This document shows, piece after piece, positions 26,070 through 34,513 of a stretch of DNA of 64,000 nucleotides (position 1 is the first letter of the stretch; every line of letters begins with the position of its first letter). The notes beneath the pieces are model-generated. The model was not told the DNA's origin. It saw nothing but the letters and a program-made list of their open reading frames with translations, and did not search any database. Location: the NCBI RefSeq assembly GCF_022809775.1, contig NZ_CP094380.1, positions 434,001 to 498,000 of the forward strand, written 5' to 3'. Origin of the DNA: Pseudodesulfovibrio tunisiensis (GTDB lineage: Bacteria > Desulfobacterota > Desulfovibrionia > Desulfovibrionales > Desulfovibrionaceae). The translations under genes were made by a program, and so were the position numbers.

Positions 26070-26088
26070 CTATCGTATCCTACCGTAG
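26070..26088. promoter_or_regulatory. Dyad-symmetric candidate operator upstream of the ModE-type regulator
   Basis: The 19-bp site reads CTATCGTATCCTACCGTAG. It has symmetric triplets CTA-2-GTA-3-TAC-2-TAG on the minus strand, with centre about 45 bp upstream of the regulator's ATG. A TTGACT hexamer lies further upstream on the minus strand. Autoregulation by the winged-helix protein is inferred, not shown. Confidence 0.35.
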
Positions 26089-26173
26089 TTTCATGCATGA
26101 CCGAGGGTATTAAGTCAACCGCAGCACAATGGCGCACAGTTGGACACCGGCAGGGAAAAGCAGGTTTTGGCGG

Positions 26174-27016
26174 TTACAGGGAAACGGTTTCAAAGGACAT
26201 GGATTGCAGGTCCATGAGGAGCATTTTTCCGGCAAGGCGGGGCTGTGCCCCGGAAAGAATGGCGATGATTTCCGCAGCCATGATCGAGGCCACGACGGTG
26301 ACTGTGGGAGCCGGGCAGCCGAGAGTTTCCTCGGCAGCGTTGTCCGTGCCCATGAAATCCGCAGGGCCGGGCGAGCCGGGCAGGACCACGGCGGCATAGC
26401 CGGTCCAGCCTGCAAGCGCGCCCGTGACAAGCGGGATGCCCGCTTCGGCAGCCGTTCGCCGGAGCAGGGGACGGCAATCCAGACCGCCAAGGGCATCCAC
26501 GGCAACATCGGCCCCTTGCAGAAATTCGGGCATGGTCTTTGCGTCGAGAAACGTGTTTGCGGCTTCCATTTCCACGGATGGATTGATTTTTCCGCTTCTG
26601 TCCCGGGCTGCTTCAGCCTTGGGGCGGTTCAGGAACCCCATGGTCGAAAGCATCTGGCGGTTGAGGTTGGTTTCCTCGAAAACATCTCCGTCCGCGCATC
26701 GAATTCTGCCCACGCCGGATCGAACGAGCATTTCCAGAAGATTGCCGCCCAGTCCGCCGAGGCCGACCTGCGCCACTCGGGAACGCAGCAACCGTGCCTG
26801 CTGGTCCGCAGCAATGGCATTCCTGCTCCGCGAATATCGTTTGGGGATGACGCCGCTATCCAGAGCCAGTGCCTCGACTTCCCAGCCGGGCGCGTCAAAG
26901 GTGGCTGCCATGTCTGCGACGGCTTGCGTACCGAGGAACAGCCCGGTGTCGCCGGATGGCAGCAGGCCGGGTTCGGCGGCATGGCAAATGGCTTGGGACA
27001 GGGAAAGGGGATGCAC
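26174..27016 (-). CDS. ThiF/MoeB-like adenylyltransferase (E1-like)
   Basis: 280 residues. The adenylylation fold is visible: VGLGGLGGNLLEMLVRSGVG (ATP loop, about residue 82), CADGDVFEETNLNRQ (Asp and Arg of the active site), and DALGGLDCRPLLRR. An N-terminal extension of about 70 residues precedes the usual start. The CXXC zinc pairs of MoeB are absent. E1-like proteins of this type activate the C-terminal Gly-Gly of a small ubiquitin-like sulfur carrier; such a protein is encoded 2 bp upstream. Together they probably supply dithiolene sulfur for a pterin cofactor. Confidence 0.82.
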   Translation of the reverse strand: MHPLSLSQAICHAAEPGLLPSGDTGLFLGTQAVADMAATFDAPGWEVEALALDSGVIPKRYSRSRNAIAADQQARLLRSRVAQVGLGGLGGNLLEMLVRSGVGRIRCADGDVFEETNLNRQMLSTMGFLNRPKAEAARDRSGKINPSVEMEAANTFLDAKTMPEFLQGADVAVDALGGLDCRPLLRRTAAEAGIPLVTGALAGWTGYAAVVLPGSPGPADFMGTDNAAEETLGCPAPTVTVVASIMAAEIIAILSGAQPRLAGKMLLMDLQSMSFETVSL

Positions 27017-27018
27017 GT

Positions 27019-27246
27019 CTAGCCTCCACCCACGGCCGGAAACAGGCCGAGTCTGTCGCCGTCCTTGAGTTCCGTATGCAGAAACGCCCGATTGGCGTTG
27101 ACAAAGATCAGGTTCACTTCCTTGGTCGGAATTCCCAGCCTGTCGAGAATGGACTCCACGGTGTCACCCGCCTGAATCGGGTGGTCGTCGCTGTTTTCGG
27201 GCAGGAACCGGGACAGCGTGGCAAAGCATTTGATTTCAATTCCCAT
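27019..27246 (-). CDS. MoaD/ThiS-family sulfur-carrier protein
   Basis: 75 residues with a beta-grasp pattern and the required C-terminal Gly-Gly (FPAVGGG; the last two Gly residues end the chain). IFVNANRAFLHTELKDGDRLGLFP is the typical MoaD/ThiS core. It is followed after 2 bp by the E1-like gene, its likely activator. Its place between aor and the tungstate importer argues for service to the tungstopterin cofactor of Aor rather than thiamine. Confidence 0.85.
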   Translation of the reverse strand: MGIEIKCFATLSRFLPENSDDHPIQAGDTVESILDRLGIPTKEVNLIFVNANRAFLHTELKDGDRLGLFPAVGGG

Positions 27247-27301
27247 GAAAATAACCTAGCCGCGAGCCGGGCGGCGGTCAATGGTTGCAAGGGCATGCTG
27301 A

Positions 27302-27333
27302 TGCAAAAAGGGCCGGGAATCGCTTCCCGGCCC
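27302..27333 (-). terminator. Terminator after aor
   Basis: 10-bp perfect stem GGGCCGGGAA/TTCCCGGCCC (27310-27319 and 27324-27333), loop TCGC, with a short T run on the minus strand. It separates aor from the moaD-like gene, so readthrough or a second promoter must serve the latter. Confidence 0.75.
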
Positions 27334-27360
27334 CTGTCTTTTGGTTCATGCGGCAGGAAG

Positions 27361-29088
27361 CTACGCCTTGGCGCCCTGCAGTTCGTCTTCGCTCAGGTCC
27401 CAGACCACGTTGTGGGGCGGCAGGGGCTCGGTGCGGAAGAAACGGGGCAGCTGGTCGTCCTTCTTGGTGAAACCGGCGCGCTGGTTGAAGTCCTGCTCGT
27501 CCTTCATGCAGTTGACGCCAAGATTGACCAGATCGTCAATGCTGAAGGAATTGCCGGTCCAGGACTGAACCAGATCGGCCATGGCCTGAACGCCGTTTTC
27601 CGCGTCCAGAACGGCAAAGGCCGCGAACAGGCAGAAGCCCATGGAGTCGATGGCTGCGGTGGCCACCTGAAGATTCTTGGAAATCTCCACGTTGCCGTCC
27701 TTCTTGAGACCGTCCACATCGCCACCCACCTTGAGGATGTTCTGGCAGACGCCGTAGCCTGCGGTGTGGTCCGCGCCCATGGCCGTGGTGGCGTAGGTCA
27801 CGCCTACGCCCTTGACCGCGCGCGGGTCATAGGCGGGCATGGACTGGCCCTTCACGGTGGGAACGCGTTCCACGCCGAACGCCTTGGCCGCGAACTCCAC
27901 GCCGTTGCCCATGATTTGCGCCAGAGCATCGGAAGTGCCGACCTTGCGCATCAGTTCGATGGCGGTTTTGCCGTCGCCCCAGGGAATGACGCCGCCATCC
28001 ATGGCAATGGCCAGAGCATTGCCAGCTTCGATGGTGTCCATGCCCTTTTCGTCGCAGATGCGGTCCAGCGTGGCGATGTCGTCCAGATCCTTGATCAGGG
28101 CGTTGGCGCCGTATGCCCAGATGGTTTCGTACTCGAAGCCGGAGGTCAGGTAGTTGCCGTCCTTGTCGTTGTACTGCTGGGAGCACTGGATGATGCAGCC
28201 GGTATGACAGGGTTCCTTGACCTTGCCGCCGCGGGCTTCAATCAGTTCGGCCATTTTTTCGCCGGAAATTTCGGCGGCGTGATCGCACTGGCCGTAGCGG
28301 AAGTTCTTGGTGGGCATGGCCCCGGCTTCGTTGACCACGTTCACCAGAATGGCGGTGCCGTATGCGGGCAGGCCCTGACTGGTGACGGGATGGCCCTGAA
28401 GAATGTCGACCCAGGTCTTGCGGGCGGTCTTGAACGCATCGTTGTCAGCAGGCTTGACCGGGGCATTGGAGGCGGGATCAAGTACGATGGCCTTGATCTT
28501 TTTGGAGCCGAGTACCGCACCGGTGCCGCCGCGACCTGCCGAGCGGGCCGGACGCTTGTAGGGATCGGTGAACTGGATGGTTGCGGTTTGGCGCAGGGTT
28601 TCGCCTGCCGGGCCGACCAGCGCCACAATGGCCTTGTCACCGTATTCGGCAAGCAGTTTGTCATGAGCCGGATAGTTGTCCATGCCCACGATTTCGCCCG
28701 CGTCCTTGAATTCCACCTTGTCCGTGCTGATGACCAGCGTCTGGAACGGCGCGTCGGATTCGGGCTTGTCCTCGAACACGATGGCATGGATGTCCATCTT
28801 GGGAAGTTTGTGCGCAAACAGGCCGCCGGAGTTGGATTCCTTGATGCCGCCGGTAAGCGGAGACTTGGCGCCTACGGACAGGCGGCCGGAGTTGGCTGCC
28901 GTGGAACCGGCAAGCAGACCGCCAGCCATCACCAGCTTGTTCTCGGCGGACAGGGGATGACAGTCCGCCGGGACTTCCGTGTTGATGAGCCGGGAAGTCA
29001 GAGCGCGACCTCCAAGATTGGCGTACTGGCCCAATTCTTCAAACCGATATTCTTTGGTCCGGGTGTTGATTCTGAGAATTCTCGGCAT
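27361..29088 (-). CDS. aor: Aldehyde:ferredoxin oxidoreductase (tungsten-pterin enzyme)
   Basis: 575 residues, slightly shorter than the 600-620 typical of AOR. It oxidises aldehydes to acids with ferredoxin, using a tungsten bis-pterin and one [4Fe-4S] cluster. The N-terminal domain shows GGRALTSRLI and SGRLSVGAKSPLTGGIKESN. Cluster cysteines are C-X3-C-X3-C in PCHTGCIIQC (about residue 295), one residue longer than the usual C-X2-C-X3-C. The fourth is in LGVNCMKDEQDFNQRAG (about 515). GADHTAGYGV is a pterin-binding motif. The start MPRILRINT is standard. It is divergent from the unknown gene at 29275 and the centre of the tungsten module. Confidence 0.93.
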   Translation of the reverse strand: MPRILRINTRTKEYRFEELGQYANLGGRALTSRLINTEVPADCHPLSAENKLVMAGGLLAGSTAANSGRLSVGAKSPLTGGIKESNSGGLFAHKLPKMDIHAIVFEDKPESDAPFQTLVISTDKVEFKDAGEIVGMDNYPAHDKLLAEYGDKAIVALVGPAGETLRQTATIQFTDPYKRPARSAGRGGTGAVLGSKKIKAIVLDPASNAPVKPADNDAFKTARKTWVDILQGHPVTSQGLPAYGTAILVNVVNEAGAMPTKNFRYGQCDHAAEISGEKMAELIEARGGKVKEPCHTGCIIQCSQQYNDKDGNYLTSGFEYETIWAYGANALIKDLDDIATLDRICDEKGMDTIEAGNALAIAMDGGVIPWGDGKTAIELMRKVGTSDALAQIMGNGVEFAAKAFGVERVPTVKGQSMPAYDPRAVKGVGVTYATTAMGADHTAGYGVCQNILKVGGDVDGLKKDGNVEISKNLQVATAAIDSMGFCLFAAFAVLDAENGVQAMADLVQSWTGNSFSIDDLVNLGVNCMKDEQDFNQRAGFTKKDDQLPRFFRTEPLPPHNVVWDLSEDELQGAKA

Positions 29089-29274
29089 AACTACCTCGAA
29101 TTTTGATGGTTAGACGCCATTGGACGGCGCGTTCAAACGTGCGTTTGCCTACTTTGCTCTTCATGATATGCTGACTGTGAAAAAAATGTCAAAGAAAACA
29201 ATATATTGTGCCCAGTTGAGCATAATGATGGATGGGGAATCCCATGATATGAAGCAGTTGAGGGAGGTTTTTTC

Positions 29275-29841
29275 ATGGAAATTGCTATGCAAGAAATTCA
29301 CGTAGCTGCGAGCCGATCATCCCGGAAAAGCTGGTATTATCTTCTGCAAAAGGGCTTTTTTCTGGAGACCGTGCAAGGATGGAGCATCCGGGATTTTCTG
29401 GAAAGCGGTCTTGGGCTGGAACGTGATTTCGTGAACGCGCGAATTCGCACAATCTTCCTGAATTCCAGTCCGGTGGACGAAATCGGCTCTGCCCGGATCA
29501 AGCAGGGGGATATTCTGGCTCTTGGCGGCGCCATGCCCGGGCTGGTGGGCATCTGTCTGGGGCGGGAGAGTCCGTTCCGATCTTTTCGGCAGGATCTGGA
29601 TGCAAGGCCGGACTCGGTGGCTGCATCACCGGACACTGTTCTGGTGACAGTCAAGATTTTCAGCACGTTGGCCGAGGATATCGGAGATGAACTGCTGAAG
29701 CGGGGAGTCCTGCTTTCCGCTTCGGATTTGTCGGGATTTCTGCGTGCGCAGGAGCCCCATCTGCTTGCCCCGGTTACCGATCCGGTTTTGCTGGAATCGA
29801 TTTCCGAGGATCTGGTCAGACTTTTCGTGGAACTGCGTTAG
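29275..29841 (+). CDS. Conserved-looking protein of unknown function, divergent from aor
   Basis: 188 residues, no signal peptide and no membrane segment. Not recognised. Residues 40-95 (FLESGLGLERDFVNARIRTI, then IFLNSSPVDEIGSA, then IKQGDILALGGAMPGLVGI) have a beta-grasp-like rhythm, with a hydrophobic GGAMPGLVGICL turn. The second half is helical and ends LVRLFVELR. The ATG at 29275 follows GGGAGG at somewhat wide spacing. It shares a 186-bp divergent promoter region with aor and is followed by a terminator, so a link to aldehyde or tungsten metabolism is possible but unproven. Confidence 0.65.
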   Translation: MEIAMQEIHVAASRSSRKSWYYLLQKGFFLETVQGWSIRDFLESGLGLERDFVNARIRTIFLNSSPVDEIGSARIKQGDILALGGAMPGLVGICLGRESPFRSFRQDLDARPDSVAASPDTVLVTVKIFSTLAEDIGDELLKRGVLLSASDLSGFLRAQEPHLLAPVTDPVLLESISEDLVRLFVELR

Positions 29842-29867
29842 GCGATGTTTGTCTTTTGTCAGGAACG

Positions 29868-29902
29868 GGCCCGCCCCGCGAATTCGCGGAGCAGGCCGTT
29901 TT
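29868..29902 (+). terminator. Terminator after the 29275 gene
   Basis: Imperfect GC-rich stem 29868-29880 with 29885-29897 (core CCGCG/CGCGG around AATT), then a run of five T. It lies between convergent genes (torA ends at 29935). Confidence 0.6.
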
Positions 29903-29934
29903 TCTGCTTTCCCGTGGTCGTGGAATGGAGCGTG

Positions 29935-32388
29935 TTACATTGCGGCCTTGGGCGCGTCGAACACGGTGATCTCAGGCAGCTTGCCCGTGTACTTCTCGAC
30001 CTGCACCAGACTGGTGTTGCCGTTCACGGCCTGAGCCAGCTTGGAGCTGCCGATGTCCAGAGTCAGGACGTTGGCGCTGCCGTAGGCGCACAGGGAGCCG
30101 GGCTTGCCCGGTTCGACCGGATCGTACCAGCCGCCTTCGCACAGGCGTACCACGCCGGGACGCAGGTTTTCGGAAACCTGTGCACCGGCCAGCACCTCGC
30201 CGCGATCATTGAACACGCGCACAACGTCGCCGTCCTTGATGCCACGAGCCTTGGCGTCTTCCTTGCTGATCCAGACCGGTTCGCGATCCTGCACGGTGTA
30301 GAGCTTGCGCAGCGCCTTGACGTGGTTGCACTGGGAGTGCAGACGATGGCGCGGATGCGAGGTCAGCATGTGCAGGGGGTAGGTCTTGGCCTTTTCGCAA
30401 CCCAGCCATTCGGTCGGCTCGATCCAGGAAGGATGGGCCTTGCAATCGTCATATCCCATCTTCTCGATGTCTCTGGAGAAGATTTCGATCTTGCCGGTGG
30501 GCGTTCCCAGAGGCTCGAGCAGCGGATCTTCGCGGTAGTCGCTGTAGCGGACCCAATTGTTGTTCGCTTCCGGGACCTTGAATTCGAGAACTTCGCCCTT
30601 GTCCCAGAATTCCTTGAAGGTGGGCATGGTCAGGCCCTTGCGCTTGGCATCGGCCACGGCCTGATTGTAGAAGGACTCCAGCCACTGCATGCCGGTCTTG
30701 CCTTCGGTGAACCCGTTGCCAACGCCGAGTTTGTCCGCGATGAACGCGAATGCATCGTAGGTGGGCTTGGATTCGTACATGGGCTCGATGGCAGGTTTCA
30801 TCGGGATGATGAAACGGCCGTCCTCACTGGTGGTCATGTCGGCCCATTCGGCGGGAGAGGAGATGGGCAGCACGATGTCGGCCATGCGCGCGGTCGGGGT
30901 CCAGAAGATTTCGTGAACCACGACGCACTCGGGCTTCTGCCAGGCGCGGATCGCGGATTCGCGTTGCGGCTGGCGGGTATGGGAGTTGGCGAATCCGTTG
31001 TAGATCATCTTGATCTCGGGATACTTCACCTTGCGTCCGTTGTAGTCGATGATCTTGCCCGGGTTCAGGATCATGTCGATGTTGCGGGCCGTGGGGATCG
31101 GAGCCGGAGCGCCTTCGGGCGTCTTGCCGCCGGACATGCCGGGAACGCTGGGCGCGTTGGCAGCCGGTGTGCCCTGATTGGAATAGAGGTGGCCGATGCT
31201 GAAGCCGCCGCCGGGCAGACCGATCTGGCCGAGCATGCATGCCAGAGTCACCAGCATCCAGTGGGGCTGCTCGCCGTGCTCGGCGCGCTGGATGCCCCAG
31301 CCGCTCATCAGGATGGTGCGGTTCTTGGCAAAGATTTCCGCCAGCTCGCGGATGGTCCTGGCAGGCACGCCGCAGACGGATTCCGCCCATTCCGGGGTCT
31401 TGGGCTGACCGTCGGATTCACCGAGCAGATAGGGCAGGAACTTGTCGAATCCGCTGGTGTATTCGTCGATGAATTCCTGATTGGTCAATCCCTTTTCATG
31501 GATGGCATGGGCCACGCCGAGCATCATGGCAACGTCGGTGTTCGGACGGGGAGCGATCCATTCCGCGCCGAGTTCCTGAATGGATTCGTTGCGGGTCGGG
31601 TCGATGAAGATCATGCGCTTGCCGCGCTTCTTCAGCTCCCTGAAGTTTTCGATGCCCTTGTGCGTGGGCGCGGGCCACGAGATGCGCAGGGTATTCATGG
31701 GGTTGCCGCCCCATACGACCACCACGTCGGAGTTCTCGACGATGACGGGCCAGGAAGTCTGCTGGCTGTATACTTCCATGTTGCCGACCACGTACGGCAT
31801 GATGACCTGCGACGCGCCGGTGGAGTAGTCGCCCACGGCACGGACGAAGCCGCCCATCAGGTTGGAGAGACGGCTGGTGCAGGCGCCGGCCGCATTGACC
31901 TTGCCCAGCAGATACCAGCCGCTGGGCGTGGCATAGATCGCGTCATTGCCATAGGTCTTGATGATGCGCTTCATGTTGTCGGCTATGAGTTCGGCGGCCT
32001 TGTCCCAGCTCACGCGCACGAATTCGCCCTTGCCGCGTTCCTTGGGGTCGGACTTGTATCCGTCCTTGAGGAAGCCCTTGCGGACCATGGGGTACTTGAT
32101 GCGCGCGGGGGAGTGCACGTAGCCGGGCATGTTGGTGGTCATCTCGTTGACAGAGCTGTCCTTGGCAAAGGGCTCGGCCTTGACGATGCGGCCATTCTCG
32201 GCCTTGAGCTTGCAGATGCCCCAGAAAGTGGCGCAGGAGCCGGCGGTGTTTTGCGGAGCGGCCATGGCCGACCCGAGCATGGAGGGACCCAGCAGCGTGG
32301 TGAAGGCACCGGCTGCCGCGGTGTAGCCCATGAACTGGCGGCGACTCATTCCCGTTGCTGTGTTCTGATTTGACTTTGTCACAAGCAT
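29935..32388 (-). CDS. torA: Periplasmic trimethylamine-N-oxide reductase, molybdopterin subunit
   Basis: 817 residues of the DMSO reductase family. The N-terminus has a twin-arginine signal (SRRQFMGYTAAAG, residues 15-27), so the folded enzyme is exported. The molybdenum ligand is predicted as the Ser in GDYSTGA (about residue 189), as in TorA and DmsA-type enzymes. There is no N-terminal Fe-S cysteine motif. Strong TorA-like segments include QQTSWPVIVENSDVVV and SHPRHRLHSQ. It reduces TMAO (or a related N- or S-oxide) using electrons from TorC. The ATG at 32388 has a GAGGAG site. It is the last gene of torC-torD-torA. Confidence 0.92.
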   Translation of the reverse strand: MLVTKSNQNTATGMSRRQFMGYTAAAGAFTTLLGPSMLGSAMAAPQNTAGSCATFWGICKLKAENGRIVKAEPFAKDSSVNEMTTNMPGYVHSPARIKYPMVRKGFLKDGYKSDPKERGKGEFVRVSWDKAAELIADNMKRIIKTYGNDAIYATPSGWYLLGKVNAAGACTSRLSNLMGGFVRAVGDYSTGASQVIMPYVVGNMEVYSQQTSWPVIVENSDVVVVWGGNPMNTLRISWPAPTHKGIENFRELKKRGKRMIFIDPTRNESIQELGAEWIAPRPNTDVAMMLGVAHAIHEKGLTNQEFIDEYTSGFDKFLPYLLGESDGQPKTPEWAESVCGVPARTIRELAEIFAKNRTILMSGWGIQRAEHGEQPHWMLVTLACMLGQIGLPGGGFSIGHLYSNQGTPAANAPSVPGMSGGKTPEGAPAPIPTARNIDMILNPGKIIDYNGRKVKYPEIKMIYNGFANSHTRQPQRESAIRAWQKPECVVVHEIFWTPTARMADIVLPISSPAEWADMTTSEDGRFIIPMKPAIEPMYESKPTYDAFAFIADKLGVGNGFTEGKTGMQWLESFYNQAVADAKRKGLTMPTFKEFWDKGEVLEFKVPEANNNWVRYSDYREDPLLEPLGTPTGKIEIFSRDIEKMGYDDCKAHPSWIEPTEWLGCEKAKTYPLHMLTSHPRHRLHSQCNHVKALRKLYTVQDREPVWISKEDAKARGIKDGDVVRVFNDRGEVLAGAQVSENLRPGVVRLCEGGWYDPVEPGKPGSLCAYGSANVLTLDIGSSKLAQAVNGNTSLVQVEKYTGKLPEITVFDAPKAAM

Positions 32389-32434
32389 TTCTCCTCGGAC
32401 ATGTGGTTGATCAGCAATTGCTGAAAAGTGGTAT

Positions 32435-33061
32435 CTAGTTCCGGCATTCGGGCAGCACCTGACGGGTCAGGCGGGCCAGCGTCGAATACAGGCCGTTGCG
32501 ATCGTTGCGTTCGCAGGCTTCCAGAAAATGGGGAAGCCATGGTTGAACATGTTCCCGGAGCAGTCTGGCGCGATATTCGTCCCAGGGACCGTCGGCTTCG
32601 GAAACGGATTTTTCTTCGAGAAACCCGAGGAACTCGAGCTGCGTGCTGACATGGTCGGCGGATTCTCCGCTTTCTTGAGAAGGACCAATGCCGCAGGCTG
32701 CCATGAGCTGTTCGCATTGGGCCACGCAACGCATTTGCGTGCCGTCGGAATCCTCGGACCAGTCGTGCTGATGCGTGGGGGCGGCTTTGGGCCCGCCCAC
32801 GCCGTGGAATAGCCAGGAAAACGCGCTGGCGAATTCCAGAGCGGCATCCTCGGGCGTTTCCGGGCCGTTCAGCTTCTTTTCGAGCCGGGCAAGTTCATCG
32901 GCCTCGGGCATGGTGTCGTGCCACGCGTCGAGGAATGCCTTGCCCTGACCAGAGCGGTAGCTCCTGATGTCCTCGGGGGTGAGTTCCCGGGCGAACATGG
33001 CCGAAAGCCAGCGGAGCATGAGCGGCTTGTTCACGGATGTTGAATGTTGCGTGTTGGACAT
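32435..33061 (-). CDS. torD: TorD-family chaperone for TorA
   Basis: 208 residues, mostly helical, no signal peptide, cytoplasmic. It matches the TorD family of redox-enzyme maturation proteins: PLMLRWLSAMFARELTPED at the N-terminus, the EFASAFSWLFHGVG segment and HVSTQLEFLGFLEEK around residue 140. It binds the TorA signal and guards cofactor insertion before Tat export. The ATG at 33061 follows AAAGGAACG. It sits between torC (13 bp) and torA (46 bp); in E. coli the order is torC-torA-torD. Confidence 0.9.
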   Translation of the reverse strand: MSNTQHSTSVNKPLMLRWLSAMFARELTPEDIRSYRSGQGKAFLDAWHDTMPEADELARLEKKLNGPETPEDAALEFASAFSWLFHGVGGPKAAPTHQHDWSEDSDGTQMRCVAQCEQLMAACGIGPSQESGESADHVSTQLEFLGFLEEKSVSEADGPWDEYRARLLREHVQPWLPHFLEACERNDRNGLYSTLARLTRQVLPECRN

Positions 33062-33074
33062 GGAACGTTCCTTT

Positions 33075-34232
33075 TTATGAATGGCTTTCATCCACCACGT
33101 CAGAGGCGCGGAGTTGCAGGTATTTGAGCAGAAAACGATAATTCGTCTTTTCGAGCTTGACCCGGGTGCCCATGGACTTGATGCCGCCGATCCACTGGTT
33201 GGCCTTGAAGTGGGCGGCCGGGGTCTGGGCATGACAGCCGCCGCAGGTGGCCGCATGCAGTTCGCTGCCGTAGTTGTTCAGCCTGTCGATGTCGGCAAGG
33301 TAGTCGCCGGTCCTGATCCAGCAGTCGAATTCGGCGGGACGCCAGGAAAGGCCGGTATCGGGATCAAGTTCGGGCTTGCCTGCCTTGACGCTGTCCACGG
33401 CTTTCTTGCTCAGGGCTGCGGAAAAGATGCGTCTGCCGGGCATTTCGCAGATCACGCGCTCCGCGCCGATCTGCTGCCAGCCGCGAACGCGGACCTTGGC
33501 CCAGTCACCGGACGTATCCAGAACTTCGAGTCTGGTCAGGGGCAGAAGACGGCCGGCCTTGGCTCCGTCCCTTTCCATGTAGCAGGCAGCCACGCGGACC
33601 GGATACACGGCGTCGGCCTTGAAATTGGCACCCTTGGCATCATTGCTGATTTCCTCGTACATCATGCGGAATCCGGCCGAGAGGTCGGGCATGGTGTGGG
33701 CGATGCCCTTGTGGCAGTCGATGCAGGTCTGACCTTCCTCAAGTCCCTTCTTCATGGTTTTCACGGATTCGGGCTTCTTGAACGAAGCGAAGTCGAACGC
33801 ATCGGCATTGTGGCAGGATTTGCATTCGCGGGAATCGGACGCCTTGAAATCGGCCCATACGCTCTTGGCAAGGCGCAGTCTGTTCCTGTCGAACTTTTCA
33901 GGGGTATCGATGGTGCCGCGCATCCAGCCGATCACTTCGGACACCGAGGCGACCTTTCGCTTGATCATGGGGGCGAGCTCCTGGGGCACGTGGCACGAGG
34001 AGCATTTTGCGCGAACGCCTGAGGGGTTTGTGAAGTGTGTGGTCTTCCTGAATTCCTGAAACACGGTTTGTTCCATGACGTGACAGGAAAGGCACAGCCC
34101 GTTTCCGTCCCGTTCCGAGCTTTTGGAACCCGCCCAGACAGCGGTGAAGATCGCCAGACATCCGAACAGGCCCAGGCTGGCAAGCACGATCCTTTTGGCT
34201 TTGCCCGGGCGAGTTTTCGATTCTTTTACCAT
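33075..34232 (-). CDS. torC: Membrane-anchored pentahaem c-type cytochrome TorC
   Basis: 385 residues. One N-terminal transmembrane helix (IVLASLGLFGCLAIFTAVWA, about 15-34) anchors it. Five CXXCH haem sites are visible: CLSCH, CSSCH, CKSCH and CIDCH in the NapC/NirT-like domain (residues 45-180), and CGGCH in the C-terminal domain (about 335). Four-plus-one haems is the TorC layout. It passes electrons from the quinone pool to periplasmic TorA. The ATG at 34232 is followed closely by basic residues as expected for a positive-inside anchor. A sigma-54 promoter match lies 57 bp upstream. Confidence 0.93.
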   Translation of the reverse strand: MVKESKTRPGKAKRIVLASLGLFGCLAIFTAVWAGSKSSERDGNGLCLSCHVMEQTVFQEFRKTTHFTNPSGVRAKCSSCHVPQELAPMIKRKVASVSEVIGWMRGTIDTPEKFDRNRLRLAKSVWADFKASDSRECKSCHNADAFDFASFKKPESVKTMKKGLEEGQTCIDCHKGIAHTMPDLSAGFRMMYEEISNDAKGANFKADAVYPVRVAACYMERDGAKAGRLLPLTRLEVLDTSGDWAKVRVRGWQQIGAERVICEMPGRRIFSAALSKKAVDSVKAGKPELDPDTGLSWRPAEFDCWIRTGDYLADIDRLNNYGSELHAATCGGCHAQTPAAHFKANQWIGGIKSMGTRVKLEKTNYRFLLKYLQLRASDVVDESHS

Positions 34233-34288
34233 TAATGCTTCCTTTCAAAGTGTTTATCGGGATGTGACGTGTCCGACGTTTTGAAAAG

Positions 34289-34304
34289 AGCAAGATGGAT
34301 GCCA
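34289..34304 (-). promoter_or_regulatory. Sigma-54 promoter match upstream of torC
   Basis: Minus-strand TGGCATCCATCTTGCT has the invariant GG and GC exactly 10 nt apart, matching the -24/-12 consensus TGGCAC-N5-TTGC with one difference. The expected start site is about 45 nt before the torC ATG. No enhancer-binding protein gene is near in this window. Confidence 0.55.
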
Positions 34305-34451
34305 CGCATGTGAATAAAATTACAATTTTTATTTCAGTAGGTTATGAAAAGTTAATCCCTTTTGGAACGCCTTTGCATATCGGCTGTTCCGGGAAAAGCG
34401 GATGACTGTTCCGAAAGATGTGGAATTATCGGCTGGCTGGTATCCGCTGGC

Positions 34452-34488
34452 AAAAAAAGAAGGCCTCCCGGCATTGCCGGGAGGCCTT
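34452..34488 (-). terminator. Terminator after the amino-acid ABC operon
   Basis: Stem of 12-14 bp, AAGGCCTCCCGGCA (34460-34473) with 34475-34488, and seven T residues on the minus strand (34452-34458). The rest of the 281-bp gap between torC and this operon holds the torC promoter and AT-rich DNA with no gene. Confidence 0.85.
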
Positions 34489-34513
34489 TGGAAGCGTCGC
34501 AAAAAAAGCGAAG

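Noticed and set aside
29845-32373. 842-residue plus-strand open frame opposite torA
   Set aside because: Antisense shadow; torA on the minus strand is unmistakable.
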